A DNA stretch of 64,000 nucleotides from Pelomonas baiyunensis (GTDB lineage Bacteria; Pseudomonadota; Gammaproteobacteria; Burkholderiales; Burkholderiaceae_C). The notes beneath the pieces were generated by a model that made no database searches, was not told the DNA's origin, and saw only the letters and a program-made list of their open reading frames with translations. Made by a program: the position numbers and the translations under genes. Where the stretch lies: positions 496,001 to 560,000 of the forward strand of contig NZ_JBIGIB010000001.1 in NCBI RefSeq assembly GCF_043555935.1, read 5' to 3'. Positions 58,296-64,000 of this stretch are shown in pieces (within the stretch, counting starts at the first letter, position 1; every line of letters starts with the position of its first letter).

Positions 58296-59372
58296 ATGAA
58301 ATTCGTTGACGAAGCCACCATCGATGTTGCCGCCGGGAACGGTGGTGCGGGCTGCGCGAGCTTTCGCCGCGAAAAGTTCATTCCGTTCGGTGGGCCCGAT
58401 GGCGGCGACGGTGGCAAAGGCGGCAGTGTTTGGGCCGAAGCCGATCGCAACCTCAACACCCTGATCGACTACCGCTATGCGCGACGCCATGAGGCGCGCA
58501 ACGGCGAGGCGGGGCGCGGGTCCGACTGTTTCGGCGCCGCAGCGGACGACATCGTGCTGCGCATGCCCGTGGGCACCATCATCACGGACCTGGAGACCGA
58601 ATCGGTCATCGGCGAGTTGTTGGAGCCGGGCCAGCGCATCCTGCTGTGCAAGGGCGGCGATGGCGGCTTCGGCAACCTGCATTTCAAGACTTCGACCAAT
58701 CGTGCCCCGCGGCAGAAGACGCCGGGCTGGCCGGGTGAGATCAAGAAGGTTCGCTTGGAGTTGCGGGTGCTCGCGGATGTGGGCCTGCTCGGGCAGCCCA
58801 ACGCGGGCAAGTCCACCTTGATCACGGCGGTGTCCAACGCCCGGCCCAAGATTGCGGACTACCCGTTCACGACCTTGCACCCCAACCTCGGGGTTGTGCG
58901 CGTCGCGCCCGAGAAGAGCTTCGTCGTGGCCGACATCCCGGGGCTGATCGAAGGGGCCGCTGAAGGCGCCGGCCTGGGGCACCAGTTCCTGCGACACCTG
59001 CAGCGCACGCGCTTGCTGCTGCACGTCGTGGACCTGGCGCCGTTCGACCCGGAGGTCGATCCGGTCAAGGAAGCCAAGGCCATCGTCGCCGAACTCAAGA
59101 AATACGACGCCGAATTGCATGCCAAGCCGCGCTGGCTCGTGCTGAACAAGCTCGACATGGTGCCGGAGGAAGAGCGTGCGGCGCGGGTGAAGGATTTCAT
59201 CAAGCGCTATAAGTGGAAGGGCCCGGTCTTCGAGATCTCGGCGCTGACCCGTGAAGGCTGCCAGCCGTTGATTCACGCGATTTACGACCACGTGGCCGCT
59301 GAGCAGCGCGTGATCGAAGAGCGCGACGTTCGATTCGACACACCCCAACCTGAAGATCCCGCCACCGAATGA
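58296..59372 (+). CDS. obg: GTPase Obg/CgtA
   Basis: Essential GTPase of 50S ribosome assembly and stress signalling, 358 residues. The glycine-rich Obg domain is residues 1-158 (GGDGGKGGSVWAEAD). The G domain follows: G1 GQPNAGKSTLI (about 167-177), G3 DIPG, G4 NKLD, G5 SAL. ATG 58296 gives the conserved MKFVDEATIDVAAGNGGAG start; the frame is open upstream without similarity. Its last codons overlap proB (ATGA). Confidence 0.96.
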   Translation: MKFVDEATIDVAAGNGGAGCASFRREKFIPFGGPDGGDGGKGGSVWAEADRNLNTLIDYRYARRHEARNGEAGRGSDCFGAAADDIVLRMPVGTIITDLETESVIGELLEPGQRILLCKGGDGGFGNLHFKTSTNRAPRQKTPGWPGEIKKVRLELRVLADVGLLGQPNAGKSTLITAVSNARPKIADYPFTTLHPNLGVVRVAPEKSFVVADIPGLIEGAAEGAGLGHQFLRHLQRTRLLLHVVDLAPFDPEVDPVKEAKAIVAELKKYDAELHAKPRWLVLNKLDMVPEEERAARVKDFIKRYKWKGPVFEISALTREGCQPLIHAIYDHVAAEQRVIEERDVRFDTPQPEDPATE

Positions 59373-60484
59373 GTTTGCTGTCCAGCGCGCGTCGAATCGT
59401 TGTCAAAGTCGGCTCCAGCCTCGTCACGAACGAGGGCCGGGGCGTGGACGCCGAGGCGATTGCGAACTGGAGTCGGCAACTCGCGGCCCTGGCTGGGGAG
59501 GGGCGGGAACTGGTGATGGTGTCCAGTGGCGCCATTGCCGAAGGCATGAAGCGCTTGGGCTGGGCGACCCGGCCCAAGGAACTGCATGAATTGCAGGCGG
59601 CTGCGGCCGTCGGGCAAATGGGGCTGGCGCAGATGTACGAAAGCCAGCTCAGCGCGCACGGCATGCACAGCGCGCAGGTGCTGCTGACCCACGCGGACCT
59701 GGCCGACCGGGAGCGGTACCTCAACGCCCGCTCCACCTTGCTGACGTTGATGGCGCATCGTGTGCTGCCGGTGATCAATGAGAACGACACGGTCGTCAAC
59801 GACGAGATCAAGTTCGGCGACAACGACACCTTGGGCGCGCTCGTGGCCAACCTGGTGGAGGCTGATGCGCTGGTGATCTTGACCGATCAACGTGGTTTGT
59901 ATTCGGCCGACCCGCGCAAGGACCCGACCGCTCGGTTCATCGACACCGCGCAAGCCGGCGATCCGGAACTGGAGCGCATGGCCGGAGGTGCCGGTTCCAG
60001 CATCGGCCGCGGCGGCATGTTGACCAAGATCCTGGCGGCCAAGCGTGCGGCTGGCAGCGGTGCGGGCACCGTGATTGCGTGGGGGCGCGAGCCGGATGTG
60101 TTGCTGCGCCTGGCGCGCGGCGAGGCCATTGGCACGGCCCTTCATGCGGCCACGGCCAAGCTGCAGGCCCGCAAGCAGTGGATGGTGGACCACCTGCAGA
60201 TGCGCGGCTCCGTCACGGTGGATGCCGGGGCGGCCACCAAGTTGCGTGCGGAGGGCAAGAGCCTCCTGCCCATCGGGGTGATCGACGTGCAGGGGGACTT
60301 CCACCGCGGCGATGTGATCGCGGTGCAGGCGCCCGACGGTGTGGAGCTGGCGCGTGGGCTGGCCAACTATTCCAGTACTGAATCACGCCTGATCGCACGC
60401 AAGCCGTCGGCGGACATTGAAGCCCTGCTCGGCTATGCCGCCGAGCCGGAGCTGATCCACCGCGACAACCTCGTGCTGCGCTGA
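59369..60484 (+). CDS. proB: Glutamate 5-kinase
   Basis: First step of proline synthesis: phosphorylates glutamate. The 371-residue protein has the amino-acid-kinase domain (RIVVKVGSSLVTNEG at 9-23, VSSGAIAEGMKRLG, INENDTVVNDEIKFGDNDTLGA, LTDQRGLYSADPR) and a C-terminal PUA domain (ATKLRAEGKSLLPIGVIDVQGDFHRGD... LARGLANYSS). The start overlaps the end of obg. Feedback inhibition by proline is known for the family. Confidence 0.95.
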   Translation: MSLLSSARRIVVKVGSSLVTNEGRGVDAEAIANWSRQLAALAGEGRELVMVSSGAIAEGMKRLGWATRPKELHELQAAAAVGQMGLAQMYESQLSAHGMHSAQVLLTHADLADRERYLNARSTLLTLMAHRVLPVINENDTVVNDEIKFGDNDTLGALVANLVEADALVILTDQRGLYSADPRKDPTARFIDTAQAGDPELERMAGGAGSSIGRGGMLTKILAAKRAAGSGAGTVIAWGREPDVLLRLARGEAIGTALHAATAKLQARKQWMVDHLQMRGSVTVDAGAATKLRAEGKSLLPIGVIDVQGDFHRGDVIAVQAPDGVELARGLANYSSTESRLIARKPSADIEALLGYAAEPELIHRDNLVLR

Positions 60485-60506
60485 GCTGCGGCGGGCGCCG
60501 AACGTA

Positions 60507-60523
60507 CAGCCGCTGCGCGGCTG
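60507..60523. terminator. Small hairpin between convergent proB and rppH
   Basis: CAGCCGC / GCGGCTG makes a perfect 7-bp stem with a 3-base loop in the 57-base gap between two converging genes. No T-run follows on either strand. It may assist termination in both directions. Confidence 0.35.
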
Positions 60524-60541
60524 AGGCGCGCTGACGCGCTC

Positions 60542-61132
60542 TCAGCCGGGGCTGTCGAGTTCCGGCGGTGGGGCGGCCTCGTCGCTGCCGTGTGCGGCCG
60601 GCGTGCGATCGCGGTGCATGGGGCGCATGCCTGCACGCAGGTACCGGTTGTGATGGTTGATGCGCGGCAGAAAGCGGGCCAGTTCGGTCAGCGCCATTTC
60701 GTACACGCCGCGCTTGAACTCGATCACGGCCTCCAGCGGCACCCAGTATTCGTTCCAACGCCAGGCGTCGAACTCCGGGTGGTCGGTGGCGCGCAGGTTC
60801 ATGTCGCAGTCGCGGCCCAGCATCTGAAGCAGAAACCAGATCTGCTTCTGACCCCGGTAGTGGCCCCGTGCATCGCGGCGGATGAAGTGCTCGGGCACCT
60901 CATAGCGCAGCCAGTCGCGCGTTCTCGCGATGATGCGTACATGCTCTGGCGTGAGCCCCACTTCCTCGTGGAGCTCTCGGAACATCGCCTGCTCAGGCGT
61001 TTCACCGTGCTTGATGCCCCCTTGCGGGAACTGCCACGAATGCGTCCGGATGCGTTTGCCCCAGAACACCTCGTTGCGCTGGTTGAGCAGGATGATGCCG
61101 ACGTTGGGGCGGAAGCCTTCACGGTCGAGCAT
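60542..61132 (-). CDS. rppH: RNA pyrophosphohydrolase RppH
   Basis: Nudix hydrolase that removes pyrophosphate from mRNA 5' ends and so starts RNase E decay. The 196-residue protein has the N-terminus MLDREGFRPNVGIILLNQRNEVFWGKRI and a full Nudix box GGIKHGETPEQAMFRELHEEVGL (about residues 38-60). Its C-terminal tail is Ala/Pro-rich. ATG 61132 is preceded by GAGG; a TTG four codons upstream is in frame. Divergent from proS, as in related genomes. Confidence 0.92.
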   Translation of the reverse strand: MLDREGFRPNVGIILLNQRNEVFWGKRIRTHSWQFPQGGIKHGETPEQAMFRELHEEVGLTPEHVRIIARTRDWLRYEVPEHFIRRDARGHYRGQKQIWFLLQMLGRDCDMNLRATDHPEFDAWRWNEYWVPLEAVIEFKRGVYEMALTELARFLPRINHHNRYLRAGMRPMHRDRTPAAHGSDEAAPPPELDSPG

Positions 61133-61272
61133 AATCAACCTCAAATCTCTAGTTGGTTCGATTATTGCATCGGGCCGCAGTTGCGGCAGCGCCCTCGCTA
61201 ACCCGGAGATTTTTTTCAGTCTTGTTGTGACTTCGGCCGGGTTTTGCCCGGCTTTTGCATTCCCGCCTGCCC

Positions 61273-63018
61273 ATGAAAGCTTCTCAGTTCTTCATCTCCA
61301 CCCTCAAGGAAGCGCCCGCCGATGCCGAGGTCGTGAGCCACAAGCTGATGATGCGCGCCGGCATGATCAAGCGCCTGGGCGCGGGCATCTACAACTACAT
61401 GCCGATGGGCCTGCGGGTCATCCGCAAGGTTGAAAAGATCATCCGTGAAGAGATGGATGCCGCGGGCGCCGTCGAGTGCCTGATGCCCGTGATCCAGCCG
61501 GCTGAGCTGTGGCAGGAGACGGGCCGTTTCGACAAGATGGGCCCGGAGTTGCTGCGCGTGAAAGACCGCCACAACCGCGACTTCGTGGTGCAGCCCACCA
61601 GCGAAGAAGTCATCACCGACATCGCCCGTCAGGAGCTGCGCAGCTACCGTCAGCTGCCGAAAAATTTTTATCACATCCAGACCAAGTTCCGCGATGAACG
61701 CCGTCCGCGCTTCGGCCTGATGCGCGGCCGCGAGTTCACGATGAAGGATGCTTACTCCTTCGACCGTGACATGGACGCCGCCGGCCGCAGCTACGACAAC
61801 ATGTACGCGGCCTATTGCAAGATCTTCGACCGCTTCGGCCTGCAGTACCGCGCCGTGGCGGCCGACACCGGCGCCATCGGGGGCGACCGCTCCCACGAGT
61901 TCCAGGTGATTGCCGACACCGGCGAGGACGCCATCGTCTACTGCCCGACGAGCGATTACGCCGCCAACATTGAGCTGGCTGAGGCCGTGGCGCTGCTGTC
62001 CGCCCGAGGCGCGGCCACGCAAGGGCTGACCAAGACCCCCACGCCGGGCAAGAGCACCTGCGAAGACGTCGCCGCGTTGCTGGGTCTGCCGCTGACGCAG
62101 ACCGTCAAGTCGTTGGTGCTGGCCACTGATGAGTTGGACAAGGACGGCCTGATCACCAAGACCCAGGTCTGGCTGCTGCTGGTGCGCGGCGACCATGAGC
62201 TCAACGAGGTGAAGGCCGGCAAGGTGGAAGGCCTGAAGGGCGGCTTCCGCTTCGCAACCGCAGGCGAGATCGACGCTCATTTCGGCTGCAAGCCCGGCTA
62301 CCTCGGCCCCATCGGCCTGAAGGCGCCCCTCAAGATCGTGGCGGACCGCACCGTGGCCCAGATGGCCGACTTCGTGTGCGGTGCCAACGAGGTGGACTTC
62401 CACTTCACCGGCGCGAACTGGGGCCGTGACCTGCCCGAGCCCGATGTCGTGGCCGACATTCGCAACGTCGTCGCCGGTGATCCGTCGCCGGATGGCAAGG
62501 GCGAACTGGCGATCCAGCGCGGCATCGAGGTGGGGCATGTGTTCTACCTCGGCACCAAGTACTCGGCCGCGATGAACGCGACCTTCCTGGACGAAAACGG
62601 CAAGCCCAAGCTGATGGAGATGGGCTGCTACGGCATCGGCGTGACCCGCATCCTGGGCGCGGCCATCGAGCAGAACCATGACGCCCGCGGCATCATTTGG
62701 CCGGACGCCATGGCGCCGTTCACGGTCGTGATCTGCCCCATCGGTGCGGACCGCAGCGAGGATGTGAAGCAGGCGGCGGACAAGCTCTACGCCGAGCTGA
62801 AGGAGCTGGGTGTGGATGTGCTGCTGGACGACCGCGGCGAGCGCCCGGGCGCGATGTTTGCCGACTGGGAACTGATCGGCGTGCCACACCGCGTGGTGCT
62901 GGGGGACCGTGGCCTGAAGGAAGGTCAGGTGGAGTACCAAGGCCGCCGGGACGAAGCCGCCACCAAGGTCGCCGTGGCCGACATCGTGGGCCACCTGAAG
63001 GGCAAGCTCAAGCTTTGA
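61273..63018 (+). CDS. proS: Prolyl-tRNA synthetase
   Basis: Charges tRNA-Pro, including the CGG isoacceptor encoded at 56183. The 581-residue bacterial-type enzyme has the class II motifs: motif 1 around GAVECLMPVIQPAELWQETGR, motif 2 KFRDERRPRFGLMRGREFTMKDAYSF and motif 3 MEMGCYGIGVTRILGA, the INS editing domain between (about 220-400), and a C-terminal anticodon-binding domain. ATG 61273 (MKASQFFISTLKEAP) matches the family. The next gene begins inside its stop codon. Confidence 0.96.
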   Translation: MKASQFFISTLKEAPADAEVVSHKLMMRAGMIKRLGAGIYNYMPMGLRVIRKVEKIIREEMDAAGAVECLMPVIQPAELWQETGRFDKMGPELLRVKDRHNRDFVVQPTSEEVITDIARQELRSYRQLPKNFYHIQTKFRDERRPRFGLMRGREFTMKDAYSFDRDMDAAGRSYDNMYAAYCKIFDRFGLQYRAVAADTGAIGGDRSHEFQVIADTGEDAIVYCPTSDYAANIELAEAVALLSARGAATQGLTKTPTPGKSTCEDVAALLGLPLTQTVKSLVLATDELDKDGLITKTQVWLLLVRGDHELNEVKAGKVEGLKGGFRFATAGEIDAHFGCKPGYLGPIGLKAPLKIVADRTVAQMADFVCGANEVDFHFTGANWGRDLPEPDVVADIRNVVAGDPSPDGKGELAIQRGIEVGHVFYLGTKYSAAMNATFLDENGKPKLMEMGCYGIGVTRILGAAIEQNHDARGIIWPDAMAPFTVVICPIGADRSEDVKQAADKLYAELKELGVDVLLDDRGERPGAMFADWELIGVPHRVVLGDRGLKEGQVEYQGRRDEAATKVAVADIVGHLKGKLKL

Positions 63019-63623
63019 AGCGCCGGGTTCTCCTGCTGGGCCTCGCCGGGGCGCCCCTGCTGGCGCAGGCCGGGGCCCAGGTCGAGGAGCCGCTGGCCGA
63101 CGCGATCCGGTCGGCGCTCAGCGCGTCCATTGCGCAAAGCGCACCGCCCCGTCCGCGTTTCGAGGCGCACGAGGTCGAGGCGCGCATGGCCTACCTGCGC
63201 TGGCTGGGGGCGATGAGCGAGCGGCTGAAGAAGCGCAAGACGGAAACCCAGATCCGCATCGAGTTCCTGGAAACCGTGTGGTACGAGGCCAAACGCGCCG
63301 GTCTGGAGCCCAGCTTGGTGCTGGGCCTCGTGCAGGTGGAAAGCGGCTTTCGCAAGTACGCGATCAGCGTGGCCGGTGCCCGCGGCTACATGCAGGTGAT
63401 GCCGTTCTGGACCAAGGCGATCGGGGACGGCGACGCCTCGCGCCTGTTCCACATGCAGACCAACCTGCGGTTTGGCTGCGTGATCCTGCGGCACTACCTG
63501 GACATCGAGCGCGGCAACCTGTCCATGGCGCTGGGCCGCTACAACGGCAGCCGGGGCCGGCCGGAGTACCCGAACGCGGTGCTGGCGGCGCGGCGCCAGT
63601 GGCTGCTGCCCGGCGAGGTCTGA
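63015..63623 (+). CDS. Periplasmic lytic transglycosylase
   Basis: A 202-residue SLT-domain enzyme that cleaves peptidoglycan glycan strands. A signal peptide (KRRVLLLGLAGAPLLAQAGAQ) covers the first 20 residues. The catalytic Glu is in LVQVESGFRKYAIS, followed by GARGYMQVMPFW and ALGRYNGSRG, the three SLT motifs. TTG at 63015, overlapping the proS stop (4 nt), gives exactly the signal peptide, so it is the likely start; the frame is open upstream within proS. Which family-1 type it is cannot be settled. Confidence 0.87.
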   Translation: MKRRVLLLGLAGAPLLAQAGAQVEEPLADAIRSALSASIAQSAPPRPRFEAHEVEARMAYLRWLGAMSERLKKRKTETQIRIEFLETVWYEAKRAGLEPSLVLGLVQVESGFRKYAISVAGARGYMQVMPFWTKAIGDGDASRLFHMQTNLRFGCVILRHYLDIERGNLSMALGRYNGSRGRPEYPNAVLAARRQWLLPGEV

Positions 63624-63732
63624 GCCAACGTCCGCTCGGACGCTGTGCACAGCGCGCGGTGGCTTTCGGCAGTGGCTGTGGGAGCCGGTAGTCTTGGTGG
63701 TTTCGTCCACAAGACTTCGTTCCCGACTGACC

Positions 63733-64000
63733 ATGTCTGCTGCCCGCCGCCTCCAGCCCCTGCTCATTGCCACGCTGCTTGCCAGCGGCGTCGCGTGGGC
63801 CCAGTCCACGCCTGCCGCTGCGGCAGCCAACCCGTTGCTGGTGCCCAGCGCCTTGCCGCTGCAGTACCCCCCGTTCGACCGCGTGCGTGACGAGCACTTC
63901 GGGCCCGCGATGGACCAGGGCATGGCCGAACAACTCGCCGAGATTCAGGCGATTGCCGACAACCCGGCCGCCCCCACCTTCGACAACACCATCGTCGCGT
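63733..64000 (+). CDS. M3-family oligopeptidase (Dcp-like), cut by window edge
   Basis: The first 89 codons of a zinc metallopeptidase of the M3 family, similar to peptidyl-dipeptidase Dcp. A signal peptide (LQPLLIATLLASGVAWAQS, cleaved near residue 24) suggests export. The phrase YPPFDRVRDEHFGPAMDQGMAEQLAEIQAIADNPAAPTFDNTIVA is cited by its ends (YPPFDRVRDEHF at 44-55 and PTFDNTIVA at the edge), which is how M3 proteins begin. The HExxH site would lie beyond the window. It is 109 bases after the transglycosylase gene. Confidence 0.82.
   Translation, partial: MSAARRLQPLLIATLLASGVAWAQSTPAAAAANPLLVPSALPLQYPPFDRVRDEHFGPAMDQGMAEQLAEIQAIADNPAAPTFDNTIVA

Overview
The window is chromosomal DNA from a high-GC betaproteobacterium, most likely of the order Burkholderiales. 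The evidence is the operon layouts: pilE-fimT-pilV-W-X-Y1, mlaFEDACB, hexR-zwf facing tal-pgi, yacG-zapD-coaE-pilD-pilC-pilB, and ispB / rplU-rpmA-obg-proB followed by rppH / proS. A genus cannot be named from the sequence alone.

Layout. 1-6215 (minus): minor pilin operon of the type IV pilus, ending in a pilY1 cut by the left edge. 6480-10422 (plus): complete Mla phospholipid-transport operon with mlaA inside it. 10483-16110: sugar-phosphate genes, hexR-zwf reading left and tal-pgi-HAD phosphatase reading right from a shared promoter region with a candidate HexR operator. 16134-21694 (minus): yacG, zapD, coaE and the pilus core genes pilD, pilC, pilB. 56183-64000: tRNA-Pro(CGG), ispB, rplU-rpmA-obg-proB, rppH, proS, a lytic transglycosylase and the start of an M3 peptidase.

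Between pilB and the tRNA lies a 34.3-kb integrated island (21910-56229), bounded by a perfect 48-bp direct repeat of the 3' part of the tRNA-Pro(CGG) gene. The intact tRNA is at the right end and only the 48-bp copy is at the left end, next to a tyrosine integrase. The island supplies a replacement terminator for the tRNA; the original terminator now sits beyond the left repeat, next to pilB. The right end carries an alpA-like gene, a plasmid-type repA and a second tyrosine-recombinase-like gene. An iteron-like and DnaA-box-like cluster follows the left integrase, so the excised circle could have a replication module spanning the junction.

The cargo is almost entirely anti-phage and anti-plasmid defence: a Wadjet-type jetABCD operon (SMC-like condensin plus TOPRIM nuclease), an McrBC modified-DNA restriction pair, and a seven-gene same-strand array fic - SNF2 helicase - PHP/SMC-like ATPase (TrlF-like) - AIPR - GHKL ATPase with nuclease-like end - type III mod - res. 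In this array five of the six junctions are overlaps or gaps of 12 nt; the exception is a 140-nt gap before the AIPR gene. I regard this array as the best candidate for a new or composite defence system. Two regulator-plus-operator modules complete the cargo: an XRE repressor facing a lipoprotein/zinc-ribbon pair, and an HTH protein facing a Lon-like AAA ATPase without a protease domain.
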